Positions 33,217 to 42,677 are shown, numbered from the stretch's first letter. The stretch is DNA of 64,000 nt from Fictibacillus norfolkensis (GCF_014836645.1 NZ_JACSQM010000001.1:248001-312000), one strand, 5' to 3'. Notes: generated from the letters alone by a model not told the origin. A program made the numbers and translations.

Positions 33217-34398
33217 TTATAGAGATCTTTGAATCAGTATTCGACCTTGCACTTCCATCTTTGTGAGGATTAACACCATTAGCAGACCTATAAACGATAA
33301 AGCTCCAAAAAATAAATACGTATAAAAGATGCTGTATTTATCAAAGATCACACCGCCTACAAATGTACAAAACCATGAGCCTAATCCATTCCCTACAGCC
33401 GTGTATAGGGAAACTGCTGTTGCACGCACTTCTACGGGTGTATAAGTTCGCACATATTCCATTGCTGCTGGAATGAACAACCCGACTGAAAATCCTTGTA
33501 CGATGGTTGTCAATAGTACGATTTGGTACGATGGTTCAAAAAAATAAAAGGTCCAACGAACAGCAGAAACCGTCGCTGCAAAGACCATAATATGCATCAT
33601 GCCCCACCTTTTTATGGTGAGTCCAGCAAACTTCATAAATGGCGCTTCACTTCCAGCTGCGATTAAGAAAGCTAGTCCAACACCGGCTAGAGTTCCGCCT
33701 GTTTCTTGAATATAAAATCCAAAGTAAAAGTTATTAGCAAAAATAGGACCAAAGACCAGGAAAGTAGCAGAAAGGAAAACTAAATACGAAGGCATCCTAA
33801 CTAATTGTCCAATACCCTTTCTAAGATCTGTTCGGAGCGATTGATTATCATTTGGCATCTTGATTACAAAGACCATACAAAGAAGAAGAACAGAAGTAAA
33901 CATATAAAAGATTATTTGAGTCCCTATAGAATCCGAAAGCCTTCCTGCTATAAATACGGCTATAGCAAATCCAATTGCTCCAAAAAGCCTGTAATTTCCA
34001 TACTGCTTGTTCTCTTTTTGTACGTAATTTAAAAGAATGCTGTCTGAAACAGGAACTAACGCACTCTGCATGAACGAAAAAGCGATAAGTATTCCGATCA
34101 ACCAAATATAAGATTCTAACAGATAGATGCTAAACCCTAAGCACGCTGTTAGAAGTAAAGAAAGTACTAAAACAGCCCTTGGACGCCTTGAATAATCTGT
34201 AACCACACCCCATAGAGGCTGAGCAAAGATCATCACGACTGGACTGATGGACATTAATGTACCAATTTCTGTCCCACTGAGACCTACTGAATCTTTAAAA
34301 TAAACACCTAATAACGGAAATAAACTCCCTAGACCAAAAAAACTTAAAAGATAAAAGCCTTTTAGACTGATAGAGGTTTTATCGAACGAATTATTCAT
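33217..34398 (-). CDS. MFS transporter
   Basis: A 393-residue major-facilitator permease with about twelve hydrophobic helices. The loop after helix 2 (VVTDYSRRPRAVL) carries the MFS basic/acidic motif, and the overall pattern is of the MFS_1-like group that includes 3-phenylpropionate- and nucleoside-type transporters. The substrate cannot be read from the sequence. ATG at 34398 begins 20 bp after the pepV stop, so it is probably co-transcribed with this dipeptidase and could supply or export peptide-derived metabolites; that link is inference. Confidence 0.85.
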   Translation of the reverse strand: MNNSFDKTSISLKGFYLLSFFGLGSLFPLLGVYFKDSVGLSGTEIGTLMSISPVVMIFAQPLWGVVTDYSRRPRAVLVLSLLLTACLGFSIYLLESYIWLIGILIAFSFMQSALVPVSDSILLNYVQKENKQYGNYRLFGAIGFAIAVFIAGRLSDSIGTQIIFYMFTSVLLLCMVFVIKMPNDNQSLRTDLRKGIGQLVRMPSYLVFLSATFLVFGPIFANNFYFGFYIQETGGTLAGVGLAFLIAAGSEAPFMKFAGLTIKRWGMMHIMVFAATVSAVRWTFYFFEPSYQIVLLTTIVQGFSVGLFIPAAMEYVRTYTPVEVRATAVSLYTAVGNGLGSWFCTFVGGVIFDKYSIFYTYLFFGALSFIGLLMVLILTKMEVQGRILIQRSL

Positions 34399-34418
34399 GA
34401 TGTACCCTCTCTTACATG

Positions 34419-35825
34419 CTATTTAGCTAGTTCGTAAATGGCTTGTGCATAAATGGCAGAAGCGAGAAGTAAATCCTCTACAAACATGTGCTCATCCTTT
34501 TGGTGAGCCACATCTTCTCTTCCTGGGAACAGTGCACCGAAAGCAACTCCTGTTTCCAACGATCTTGCATAAGTTCCTCCACCAATAGCCATCAATTCAC
34601 CTTTTTTCCCCGTTTGATCTTCGTAAACCTTTTGAAGTGTTTGAATCAATGGGTGACTTTCCTCTACATAATTAGGTGGGTTGTTTTCAATAATTCTCAT
34701 CGACCAATCATCTTTCATCGCTCTTGTAGATAGAGTATTTTCGATTTTCTTGCTATCATGTGTAACCGGATAACGTATATTTAACCCCACTCTTCCGCCT
34801 TCTGCTTGATCATACGACAGGATTCCAGCATTAACCGTTAGTTTACCGCTCTCCTCATCTTCTGCAGCGATATTTAATTTATCACCTGTATACTCGCCCT
34901 TCAGCTCGTCCAACAAGCGAAGAAATGACTTAGCGTTTCCAATGAAAGAAAGAGTGTTCAAGAATTCTCCAAGCATAAGTCCAGCATTCTTACCCATATC
35001 TGGTGTACTGCCATGTGCAGATTTCCCTTTAACTTTTAGGATTAAAGCATCACCTTCCATTTGAGCCTGGTATTCAATTGCAGATTTCTTACCATATGCT
35101 TCAAATGAATGTTGAATTTCCTCTAAACCGCTTCCTTGGATTTTAGCTTCAGCATAATCTGGCACCATATTTAAACGTTGGCCCGATGTAAAGAAAAGTA
35201 ATTGAAGTCCTTCTTTGTCCCCTTCTTGATTGGCTTTGAGACGAAACTCTACATCAAAAATTCCTTTTTCCGCAGAGATGATCGGAAAATCTGCATCAGG
35301 AGCAAATCCGATCGCTGGCATCTCTTCTTTCGTAAAATAATGTCTTACACATTGCCAGTTGCTCTCTTCATCACAACCAATGATCATACGGACCCTTTTC
35401 GATAAGGGAAGCTTTAATTCTTGAATGATCTTCATACCATAAAAAGCTGCCATTGTAGGTCCTTTATCATCGATCGCACCTCGTGCAAAGATCTTTCCGT
35501 CTTTTACTTCAGCTCCAAAAGGGTCTACTGACCAGCCATCACCAGGAGGGACCACATCAACATGGCAGAGAACACCTACGATATCTTCTCCATTTCCAAT
35601 CTCGATGTGTCCTGCATATCCGTCTACATTCTTAACGGTCATTCCACTGTCTTTTCCAAGATCCAACATATACGTTAAAGCTTTTTCTATCTCGGAGCCA
35701 AAAGGAGCTCCTTCTTTTGCATTTTCTTCATCAAGTAGACTAGGAATACGCAATAACCCTTTTGTATCTTCCATAAGTTGTTTCTTTCTCTTTTCAACTT
35801 GTTCTTTCCAATTAATCTGATCCAT
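34419..35825 (-). CDS. pepV: Dipeptidase PepV (M20 family)
   Basis: A 468-residue zinc dipeptidase (B. subtilis PepV/YtjP about 463) that hydrolyses dipeptides with broad specificity in the cytosol. Metal and catalytic residues appear in LCHVDVVPPGDGW (His and Asp), ARGAIDDKGP (bridging Asp) and IGCDEESNW (catalytic Glu), with the final histidine in DVAHQKDEHM. A lid domain lies between. ATG at 35825 with AAAGGATG upstream. Co-directional and close to the MFS gene downstream. Confidence 0.95.
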   Translation of the reverse strand: MDQINWKEQVEKRKKQLMEDTKGLLRIPSLLDEENAKEGAPFGSEIEKALTYMLDLGKDSGMTVKNVDGYAGHIEIGNGEDIVGVLCHVDVVPPGDGWSVDPFGAEVKDGKIFARGAIDDKGPTMAAFYGMKIIQELKLPLSKRVRMIIGCDEESNWQCVRHYFTKEEMPAIGFAPDADFPIISAEKGIFDVEFRLKANQEGDKEGLQLLFFTSGQRLNMVPDYAEAKIQGSGLEEIQHSFEAYGKKSAIEYQAQMEGDALILKVKGKSAHGSTPDMGKNAGLMLGEFLNTLSFIGNAKSFLRLLDELKGEYTGDKLNIAAEDEESGKLTVNAGILSYDQAEGGRVGLNIRYPVTHDSKKIENTLSTRAMKDDWSMRIIENNPPNYVEESHPLIQTLQKVYEDQTGKKGELMAIGGGTYARSLETGVAFGALFPGREDVAHQKDEHMFVEDLLLASAIYAQAIYELAK

Positions 35826-35872
35826 TTTTCTAACATCCTTTCAAAAAACTTGTTCTTTACTTGTCATATTAC

Positions 35873-36886
35873 TCAATGTTTTAGGATCGCTTCGTATACA
35901 TCTTTGCTGCAAATGATATAGAGACGTGCATCGTCACTAATTGTTTGATCCAACTTCTTGTTTATCGATAGATCGTTACCATCAGCTATTAGTGTAGCAC
36001 CTTGCTGCAGCAAACTGTCAAAAGCGTCTTTGTACGTTACCCATTCAGATTGTTTTCGCACCTCAAATAAATTTTCTCCTTCTTTATGAGAAAGTAGCTG
36101 CGTGTAGATCTCCGTAATACCTTTAGAAAAGGCGGACCGCACAGCCATTCGAGAAACTGTTTCATGACTTAAGACAAACTCATCTACTTTAGCATGCCTA
36201 AAGTTCTTAATATGTTCCTCTTTTTTGATCTCAACCGTACTATGTATGTGAGGAGTTAAACGTTCTACGGAAGTTACAATCAACAGAGTCTTTCCGTCAG
36301 CAAGTGCTGAATCATGAATCGAATCATCTGAAAACACAAGTACAGATTTTGCTTCTTTTAAATTTGCTTGTACGAGAGTTCCTTCTATTGATGGGTCACC
36401 TTGAATGTAATGGACACTCTGATGTGTGATCGGTGTAACAGGCAAGTTATCGATAAGAACTACTTCTAGGTTTGGGTGAGTTTCTATAATCTCACTAACA
36501 GCATATTTTGCTTTCTCAGACCATCCGATAATAACGAAATGATTTTTACCTTTAAAAGTCAATCTTCCTTCCTCCTTTCGTTTACGATGAGCTCCTAATG
36601 CTTCTACCAGTTTCCCAATAGCGAGACCAGCAATACCGATGCCAATCAAAAAGATGAAGATTGCGTAAATCCTTCCTGCTGTGGATACCGGATAGTAATC
36701 GCCATAACCGACCGTAGTAACGGTAGTCATTACATACCATAGGGCGTCAAACCAGTGAGGGAATGTTTTTGGCTCTAAAAGATGCATAACGACTGACGAA
36801 AAAATAACGATAAAAAAGGTAAACGAAAAAATTCCAAACTTATTTAAAACGAAAAGTCTATTCATCAGCTTTTGTAAAATATACAC
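35873..36886 (-). CDS. Potassium channel with RCK (TrkA-N) domain
   Basis: A 337-residue two-helix K+ channel resembling B. subtilis YugO. TM1 is about residues 16-36, the selectivity filter TTVGYGD is at 57-63, and TM2 is about 72-94. A cytosolic RCK domain from about residue 110 starts with a Rossmann strand (HFVIIGWSEKAKYAVSEI), and a C-terminal part of the TrkA-C type lies after residue 250. It probably conducts K+ efflux gated by a nucleotide or ion on the RCK ring. GTG start at 36886 with AAGGAG 7 nt upstream. Monocistronic; its upstream region is shared with the divergent RNA gene at 37019. Confidence 0.92.
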   Translation of the reverse strand: MYILQKLMNRLFVLNKFGIFSFTFFIVIFSSVVMHLLEPKTFPHWFDALWYVMTTVTTVGYGDYYPVSTAGRIYAIFIFLIGIGIAGLAIGKLVEALGAHRKRKEEGRLTFKGKNHFVIIGWSEKAKYAVSEIIETHPNLEVVLIDNLPVTPITHQSVHYIQGDPSIEGTLVQANLKEAKSVLVFSDDSIHDSALADGKTLLIVTSVERLTPHIHSTVEIKKEEHIKNFRHAKVDEFVLSHETVSRMAVRSAFSKGITEIYTQLLSHKEGENLFEVRKQSEWVTYKDAFDSLLQQGATLIADGNDLSINKKLDQTISDDARLYIICSKDVYEAILKH

Positions 36887-36984
36887 CTCATCGCTCCTTA
36901 CATAAATTTTTAATAACCTAACTATTGTACCTTATTCCCATTAAAATGGTTAGAGAGTTTCGCTTTCTCAGGAATTACGGGATA

Positions 36985-37012
36985 TTGACAAATAAATATT
37001 ATAGTGTATAAT
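36985..37012 (+). promoter_or_regulatory. Strong sigma-A promoter of an unidentified transcript
   Basis: TTGACA (36985-36990), 16 bp and TATAAT (37007-37012): both boxes match the consensus perfectly. No gene starts within the next 250 bp; the transcript would be the structured RNA ending at the terminator 37160-37195. Confidence 0.75.
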
Positions 37013-37018
37013 GGTGCC

Positions 37019-37190
37019 AAATAGGAGGTGTAGTGTTGGTTAACTGACAGTTTTCCTCTATATCTTTATATTCAAGATCATATGTTCGTTATGAGGTTTT
37101 GCTGCCTAGCCGCACAGACATCTTTTTGAACGTTATTACTACATCTAATGGCTGACGCAGCGGAGAACCGATACGGATTCTTCGCTTTTT
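37019..37190 (+). ncRNA. Unidentified structured RNA or leader of ytzE
   Basis: A roughly 170-nt transcript is bounded by a perfect-consensus promoter and a terminator with ten T. It contains AGGAGGTG near its 5' end (37023-37030) followed only by a micro-frame of four codons. It also has a small hairpin AACTG/CAGTT, a CCTC/GAGG pairing, and a long-range stem GCTGC..AGCC (37101-37111) with GGCT..GCAGC (37150-37161) just before the terminator. I matched it to no riboswitch or sRNA I know (6S, SRP, tmRNA, T-box, SAM, preQ1, purine, Mn, Mg and others considered). It is either a stand-alone sRNA or an attenuated leader of ytzE, whose start lies 118 bp beyond the terminator. Confidence 0.55.
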
Positions 37191-37195
37191 TTTTT
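37160..37195 (+). terminator. Terminator of the unidentified RNA
   Basis: GCGGAGAACCG pairs with CGGATTCTTCGC (one bulge, loop ATA) and ten T follow, a strong intrinsic terminator. Confidence 0.85.
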
Positions 37196-37313
37196 ATAAA
37201 AAGGGTGGGTCTTAAGAATTAAAAAGAATGTAATACAACGTTCATATTTCATTAACTTTAGACTGGTATCATATAGTGTGTTAACAACTATCTAAATAAC
37301 AAGGAGTGGTTTT

Positions 37314-37532
37314 TTGAGTCCTTCAACTGACAGAATGTTGAATCGTGTGAAAGCCCTGTATTTGTTTATTCGCAAGAAAGGTACTGTAACAACACGAGAA
37401 CTAGTTGAAGAATTTGGAACTACGCAGCGTACTATCCAGAGAGATCTTAACGTCCTCTCTTATAACAATTTAGTAACAAGCCCTGCCCGAGGTATGTGGG
37501 AAACAACAGGCAAAAAAGTAAAAGTTTCTTAA
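37314..37532 (+). CDS. ytzE: DeoR-type HTH mini-regulator YtzE
   Basis: A 72-residue protein consisting almost only of a DeoR-family winged helix (LNRVKALYLFIRKKG followed by TTRELVEEFGTTQRTIQRDL). It lacks the sugar-phosphate effector domain of full DeoR regulators. Presumably DNA-binding; targets unknown. TTG start at 37314 with AAGGAGTGG 6-8 nt upstream. The gene sits between the unidentified RNA and its own terminator (37576-37607), and B. subtilis YtzE has the same size. Confidence 0.88.
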   Translation: MSPSTDRMLNRVKALYLFIRKKGTVTTRELVEEFGTTQRTIQRDLNVLSYNNLVTSPARGMWETTGKKVKVS

Positions 37533-37575
37533 AAAGATATAATAAATTTTTGGATAAGCATATTGCATTAAATAA

Positions 37576-37607
37576 TCCCTGCTAATAACTTAGCAGGGAC
37601 TTTTTTT
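37576..37607 (+). terminator. Terminator downstream of ytzE
   Basis: Perfect 10-bp stem TCCCTGCTAA/TTAGCAGGGA with a TAAC loop and a T-run. Confidence 0.9.
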
Positions 37608-37621
37608 ATTTACAATTAAAT

Positions 37622-38257
37622 TTAAAGTTCGTCCTTGTTATCTCTTAAGAGCAGATCAGGAGTTCTTTCTATGTTCCATTCACGGTTTTCCCAATTCGGC
37701 GTTCCTGAAACAGGCATATACTTATCATCCTGACCGAATAAGTTCTTCCAAAATCCTTCCGCAAGAGAAAAACCAATAACTTGCTGACGATCTGTATCAA
37801 TGATCAAATCTTTTATCTTTCCGATTTTTTCACCATCTTGATCGATGACAGTCCAATCTTTTATAGCCATATAAGAATAACACTCTTTTGGTTCATCTCT
37901 TTGTAATTCAATTCCGGAAAACACGAGTTTATCTTCATCAAATTCTCTCACTTGATGCCAAGGGATAAAAAAGGTTTCTTTTCCATAGTTCTGATTAGCA
38001 GCAAGGTTAGAGCTTCCAGTAAACGGAGTATGCTGTGTACCGATGCCTGAAGTGGCAGCCACTACTGTTTCCATATGTTTATCTGAGGGAATCTCTTCAC
38101 GCTGATTGATTCCGTTGTCAACGGTGTACGTAAAATAACATAAACGGTGATCATACATATTAAATAGAATGTCGTCGATTTTATGCTGTGTTTCTTCAGT
38201 CGATATCGTATGATTTTGAGCTTTTGCACCCATTAACTTCTCTGCAGATAATTTCAT
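37622..38257 (-). CDS. PRC-barrel domain protein
   Basis: A 211-residue cytosolic protein with a recognisable C-terminal PRC-barrel half (DWTVIDQDGEKIGKIKDLII, near residues 135-155) and a probable degenerate N-terminal barrel (MKLSAEKLMGAKAQNH). Between them is a linker with a tract of small residues. PRC barrels occur in RNA-processing and photosynthetic assembly factors and in sporulation proteins such as YlmC/YrrD; the specific role here is unknown. The start at 38257 is chosen for AAAGGAG 10 nt upstream, which also removes an apparent overlap with the ytzG coding end. Follows ytzG on the same strand. Confidence 0.82.
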   Translation of the reverse strand: MKLSAEKLMGAKAQNHTISTEETQHKIDDILFNMYDHRLCYFTYTVDNGINQREEIPSDKHMETVVAATSGIGTQHTPFTGSSNLAANQNYGKETFFIPWHQVREFDEDKLVFSGIELQRDEPKECYSYMAIKDWTVIDQDGEKIGKIKDLIIDTDRQQVIGFSLAEGFWKNLFGQDDKYMPVSGTPNWENREWNIERTPDLLLRDNKDEL

Positions 38258-38297
38258 TGGTATACAACTCCTTTTATTGGAAGATACCCCTAATAAA

Positions 38298-39026
38298 TTA
38301 TTCAAAAACATCCTCTTTTAAAGAAAGTAAGGATAGTTCTTCTTCCGCAAGCTCTCGATACATTCCTAACTCAAGCGATTCATCAAGCTTAAGCTGTCCC
38401 ATCTGAATTCGTTTTAAGAAAATGACCTTTCTGCCAATAGCCTCAAACATCCTTTTCACTTGATGAAATTTCCCTTCAGTGATGGTTAGCTCAATCTCTG
38501 ATTCTTTATCATCATTAGTCAAGATTTTTAATAAAGCAGGCTTTGTTTTATACCCATCATCTAAGATGACACCTTCTTTAAAATCCTCAAACGCATCCTC
38601 TGGAATCGATCCATTTATTTTTGCGTAATAAGTCTTAGGAACATGTTTTTTAGGTGATAACAAAGAATGTGACAGCTGGCCATCATTTGTTAAGATCAAT
38701 AGACCCTCTGTATCAATGTCTAACCTTCCAACAGGAAATGGTTCGAAATTTTGATCTTCCATATAAAGTAGATCAATTACTGTTTCATGCCTGGAATCTT
38801 CAGTCGCTGAGATTACTCCTTGAGGCTTGTTCATCATCAGATAGATAAACTCTTTATAAACAGCTTCTTCTCCATGAACCATCACGTTGTCATGAACAGG
38901 ATCTGCCTGAGTCTTTGCATCCTTTACAACCTCACCGTTCAACGTAACTGCACCTGATTTCAATAATTGTTTTACTTCTTTTCTGCTTCCATAGCCTGTA
39001 TTTGATAACCATTTATCAATTCTCAT
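38298..39026 (-). CDS. ytzG: RsuA-family pseudouridine synthase
   Basis: A 242-residue RNA pseudouridine synthase with an N-terminal S4 RNA-binding domain (MRIDKWLSNTGYGSRKEV). The catalytic domain has its active-site aspartate in GRLDIDTEGLLILTNDG near residues 101-117. Probably modifies 16S rRNA as RsuA does, though the target base is inferred. ATG at 39026 with AGGAGG upstream. In B. subtilis the equivalent is YtzG, near ytgP, as here. Confidence 0.92.
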   Translation of the reverse strand: MRIDKWLSNTGYGSRKEVKQLLKSGAVTLNGEVVKDAKTQADPVHDNVMVHGEEAVYKEFIYLMMNKPQGVISATEDSRHETVIDLLYMEDQNFEPFPVGRLDIDTEGLLILTNDGQLSHSLLSPKKHVPKTYYAKINGSIPEDAFEDFKEGVILDDGYKTKPALLKILTNDDKESEIELTITEGKFHQVKRMFEAIGRKVIFLKRIQMGQLKLDESLELGMYRELAEEELSLLSLKEDVFE

Positions 39027-39128
39027 AAAATACCTCCTGAATGAGTGATCTTTTTTTCCTATATTATTGTAAAAAATTGATTGATTTTTGAAGAAACAGG
39101 GTAATTTAGTACTATAGGAGGAATTGGA

Positions 39129-39563
39129 ATGAAAAGGAAAATAGGTCTTCTAGCAACTGCACGTAAAAAAGCTTCTACCCCTTCTGCAGCTATAGATTTA
39201 TACATAAGTCCCTTATTCGTTAAGTCTGTTCAATACGCACAAAATCATTATGATGATTTTTACTTTTTTAGTGCAAAAGAAGGACTGTTAACGAAAGACC
39301 AATACATTGAACCGTATAATGTTTCTATCAAAAATTTTACGACATCTGAAAAACGGGAATGGGCTCATCACGTGATACAAGACTTAGAACAAAACGTCAA
39401 GCCTTCTCAATGTAAGATTTATATTCATGGCGGCTGGGTATACCGAGAATTCTTACAGCCCGCGCTTGAAAGAGCAGGATTTCAATTTGAAATTCCTCTC
39501 GAAGGATACAGCATTGGTAATCAACTTAAATGGTATGATGAACAAAATCATGTCAAAAAATGA
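39129..39563 (+). CDS. DUF6884-type protein
   Basis: A 144-residue protein of the DUF6884 type. The family core is visible as YISPLFVKSVQYAQNH followed by YFFSAKEGLLTKDQYIEPYN, resembling 'SAKYGLL' proteins related to YaaA- and DUF4433-like folds. No signal peptide. Function unknown; related domains occur near nucleic-acid-modification systems, but no such genes adjoin it here. ATG at 39129 with AGGAGG 7-8 nt upstream. It is convergent with murJ and shares its terminator. Confidence 0.78.
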   Translation: MKRKIGLLATARKKASTPSAAIDLYISPLFVKSVQYAQNHYDDFYFFSAKEGLLTKDQYIEPYNVSIKNFTTSEKREWAHHVIQDLEQNVKPSQCKIYIHGGWVYREFLQPALERAGFQFEIPLEGYSIGNQLKWYDEQNHVKK

Positions 39564-39572
39564 ATACCGCAG

Positions 39573-39604
39573 AAAAAGAAGGCCACTTATCAGCCTTCTT
39601 TTTT
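39573..39604. terminator. Bidirectional terminator between the DUF6884 gene and ytgP
   Basis: AAGAAGGC/GCCTTCTT stem with nine-base loop, A-run on the left and T-run on the right; it suits both convergent genes. Confidence 0.8.
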
Positions 39605-39607
39605 CTT

Positions 39608-41215
39608 TTACTTATTTCTGCGTTTCAAAAAAGGAATGCGATCCCCTAATATGATATTTAATAGTCCTGAACGGTGACTTAAGAACACATACACCGCTCC
39701 CCCAGTGAGAATACCGATCGTTAATTTAATGATCGTATCAAGTCTTGTATTTGTCTCACCTAAGAGCGCGGATACGATCATAACAGTAACAGCCATCGCT
39801 GCGCAAAACAACGTGATCAGAACGGTTCTTCGGTATACCCATTTAAATGAGAAGCCGCTGTATTTTTTAATGATATACAGATTGAACAAGATCGAAAGTG
39901 TATATCCGATGTCTGTCGCAATGACAGAGCCAGTACCACCGAACAGCAATAATAATGGCTTGTTCAAAATCAGTTTGGCTAGGAAACCAGCTGATAAACT
40001 GATAAACGCATACCGTTGCTGGTTAAGCCCTTGTAGTAGTGCTGCAGTAACTGTAAACATCGCAAACCATAATGCGGTCGGCGCGTACCATTGAAGATAA
40101 TAACCCCCGGTTTCCATAGATGATAACCCAAAGAGTGCACCATATGCAGGGTATGCAAGAACCGTTAGCCCGATCGCTGCTGGTGCAGTTAAGAACAGCA
40201 CCATCTGAAACGTTTGCGTGATCTGCTTATGAAGAATTTCATCATCGTTTTGAGTGAAAGACTTCGTTATCACGGGTATTAAGGTCAGTGCAAGAGCAGT
40301 TGCTAATGATACTGGAATCATTACAAGCTTATGCGCGATCTGAGTGATGATGGCGAATACAGATTCCGCTTCTTTCAGCGTATAATCCATTTTCTTGAGC
40401 GTATTAACGATCGTAAACTGGTCCACCATCTGATAGAGCGGAATAGCTAGACCGACAGCTACAAACGGAATCGCATACTTGATCGTTTCCTTATAGATAT
40501 CTTTTAACGAAATATCTGCAACAGATTTACTTTCTCTATACATCTTGTCCAGATGCGGTTTTCTTTTTATCCAATACCAGATGAGAACGGCTAAGCCTGC
40601 AACTGCTCCTAGCGTAGCTGCAAATGTAGAAAGCGCAACCGCTGTTGTTATCTCACCGTTCATTAGATTAATTACAACGAAGCTTCCAACTAAGATGAAC
40701 ACGATTCGAACGATCTGTTCAACGACTTGTGACACCGCTGTTGGACCCATAGATTGGAATCCTTGGAAATATCCACGAATCAAACTCATAGAAGGTACTA
40801 CAATTAGAGCGGTACTTACCATTCGAATAACTAATGTAATATCTTCAATGCTGTTGCCTTGTCCACCTTTTTCATCAATGATCTGATGAGCAAGTATAGG
40901 CGCTAACATGTACAAGATGATAAAAGCTAGAGTTCCTGTCAGTGTCATGACTAGAAGACCGGATTTCAACAGTTTTCTTCCTGCTGCATAATCTCCTAAT
41001 GCATTATATTTAGAAACAAATTTAGAAACAGCAAGCGGAACTCCCATTGTGGAAATACTAAGTAATATGGTATATGGAATATAAGCATAGCCGTATAGAG
41101 CCATACCTTGTTCTTCTACTAGATTGGTAAATGGAATTACAAAGATCAATCCGATGAATTTTGAGAAAAACGTCGCAGCGGATAAAATCAAAGTTCCACG
41201 AAGTAATCGAGACAA
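39608..41215 (-). CDS. ytgP: Lipid II flippase MurJ (YtgP)
   Basis: A 535-residue MOP-superfamily (MATE-like) membrane protein with about fourteen transmembrane helices. It begins SRLLRGTLILSAATFFSKF, typical of the polysaccharide-transporter/MurJ branch. B. subtilis YtgP (544 residues) is the MurJ-type lipid II flippase, which moves the peptidoglycan precursor across the membrane. Conserved arginines and charged residues sit in the N-terminal half (for example the RGYFQGFQSMGPTAVSQVVE loop). ATG at 41215. Together with murC at 7.2-8.5 kb this gives the window two steps of wall synthesis. Confidence 0.93.
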   Translation of the reverse strand: MSRLLRGTLILSAATFFSKFIGLIFVIPFTNLVEEQGMALYGYAYIPYTILLSISTMGVPLAVSKFVSKYNALGDYAAGRKLLKSGLLVMTLTGTLAFIILYMLAPILAHQIIDEKGGQGNSIEDITLVIRMVSTALIVVPSMSLIRGYFQGFQSMGPTAVSQVVEQIVRIVFILVGSFVVINLMNGEITTAVALSTFAATLGAVAGLAVLIWYWIKRKPHLDKMYRESKSVADISLKDIYKETIKYAIPFVAVGLAIPLYQMVDQFTIVNTLKKMDYTLKEAESVFAIITQIAHKLVMIPVSLATALALTLIPVITKSFTQNDDEILHKQITQTFQMVLFLTAPAAIGLTVLAYPAYGALFGLSSMETGGYYLQWYAPTALWFAMFTVTAALLQGLNQQRYAFISLSAGFLAKLILNKPLLLLFGGTGSVIATDIGYTLSILFNLYIIKKYSGFSFKWVYRRTVLITLFCAAMAVTVMIVSALLGETNTRLDTIIKLTIGILTGGAVYVFLSHRSGLLNIILGDRIPFLKRRNK

Positions 41216-41399
41216 CTATTTTCAGCTCCTACTAATCATCCTAAAAAACATTATTGATATTGTATCACATTAAAAGCGGATGTAACCTACTTTAACTTTT
41301 TGCAGAAAAGTAAGGATTATGAAACTTATAGTCTTTTTGTTAAAGCTATGCTATTGTATGAAATGACTTTTATTGAACGTATTAGAAAGTTGGGATTGT

Positions 41400-42662
41400 A
41401 TGACTTATGATTGTATAGTAATCGGCGGTGGACCTTCTGGCCTCATGGCGAGTGTCGGTGCTGCTACGAATGGTGCACGTGTACTATTAATCGATAAAGG
41501 AGAAAAACTAGGTCGTAAACTTGCTATTTCAGGTGGCGGACGTTGCAACGTCACAAACCGCCTGCCTGTTGAAGAAATTATCAAGCATATTCCGGGTAAC
41601 GGACGTTTTTTATACAGCGCCTTTTCTGTTTTTAATAACGAAGACATCATTCGATTTTTCGAAGGGCTAGGCATCGAACTAAAAGAAGAAGACCATGGAC
41701 GCATGTTCCCTGTTACCAATAAGGCGACTGATGTTGTGGCTGTTCTTCTGCAAAAAATAAAGCAGCTTGGTGTTACGATCCGAACGAACACTCCCGTAAA
41801 AACGATACATTATGGTGAAGATATTCATGAGATTATCCTGCATAGCGGAGAAGTGATCCAAACAAAATCTATTGTAATCGCCGTAGGCGGTAAATCTGTT
41901 CCACATACAGGTTCCACAGGAGATGGTTATGCATGGGCAAAAAAAGCAGGGCACACGATCACAGAGCTCTACCCGACTGAGGTTCCCATCACTTCTAATG
42001 AATCATTCATCAAACAAAAAACGTTGCAAGGTATATCATTAAGAAACGTTGCACTCTCTGTATGGAATCCAAAAGGCAAGTTAATCAAAGCTCATCAGAT
42101 GGACATGATTTTTACTCATTTTGGAGTATCCGGACCTGCAGCTTTAAGATGCAGCCAATATGTAGTCAAAGCGTTGAAAAAGTTTGATGTACCATTGATC
42201 GAGATGAAAATTGATTCTTTTCCAGATGAGAATGAAGATACTTTACTTACTTCCCTCCAGAAAAGGATAGATTCTGAACCTAAGAAAGCATTTAAAAACG
42301 TACTCAAAGGATTACTTCCAGAAAAGTTTCTTCATTTTTTAATCGAACGCGCAGAGATTGATGGGGAGTCGATTGCTGATCAAGTTTCCAAACAAGCGCT
42401 TCGTCAGCTTGTTTTACAAATGAAGAGTTTCTCCTTTTCTGTTAATGGTACATTATCGATCGAAAAAGCTTTTGTTACTGGAGGCGGAGTTTCAGTTAAA
42501 GAGATCGCACCTCAAACGATGGCATCTAAGAAACAAGAAGGCTTATTCTTTTGTGGGGAAATCTTAGATCTTCACGGATACACAGGTGGTTATAATATTA
42601 CCGTTGCCTTTGTAACAGGAAATATCGCTGGAACGAATGCAGCCTACCATGCATTGAGCTAA
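41400..42662 (+). CDS. ytfP: NAD(P)/FAD-dependent oxidoreductase YtfP (HI0933/BaiN type)
   Basis: A 420-residue flavoprotein, equal in length to B. subtilis YtfP. The N-terminal dinucleotide-binding motif is [13 protein letters not shown] (residues 6-18), the HI0933 signature [16 protein letters not shown] is near 40-55, and the C-terminal [17 protein letters not shown] closes the FAD site. The redox substrate is unknown. ATG at 41400 is preferred although its ribosome site (AAGTTGGG) is weak; upstream codons would add nine residues ahead of the Rossmann strand. Divergent from murJ. Confidence 0.9.
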   Translation: MTYDCIVIGGGPSGLMASVGAATNGARVLLIDKGEKLGRKLAISGGGRCNVTNRLPVEEIIKHIPGNGRFLYSAFSVFNNEDIIRFFEGLGIELKEEDHGRMFPVTNKATDVVAVLLQKIKQLGVTIRTNTPVKTIHYGEDIHEIILHSGEVIQTKSIVIAVGGKSVPHTGSTGDGYAWAKKAGHTITELYPTEVPITSNESFIKQKTLQGISLRNVALSVWNPKGKLIKAHQMDMIFTHFGVSGPAALRCSQYVVKALKKFDVPLIEMKIDSFPDENEDTLLTSLQKRIDSEPKKAFKNVLKGLLPEKFLHFLIERAEIDGESIADQVSKQALRQLVLQMKSFSFSVNGTLSIEKAFVTGGGVSVKEIAPQTMASKKQEGLFFCGEILDLHGYTGGYNITVAFVTGNIAGTNAAYHALS

Positions 42663-42677
42663 GATAGAGCCTTATAA

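Noticed and set aside
37082..37129. 15-residue frame starting MFVMRFCC inside the unidentified RNA
   Set aside because: No ribosome site upstream, and the frame runs into the long-range stem, so the region is better explained as structured RNA.
39705..40094. 129-codon plus-strand frame opposite ytgP
   Set aside because: It mirrors the codon pattern of the MurJ gene on the other strand; no start signal and no similarity.
41405..41791. 128-codon minus-strand frame opposite ytfP
   Set aside because: Shadow of the FAD enzyme; serine/proline-rich composition typical of antisense frames.
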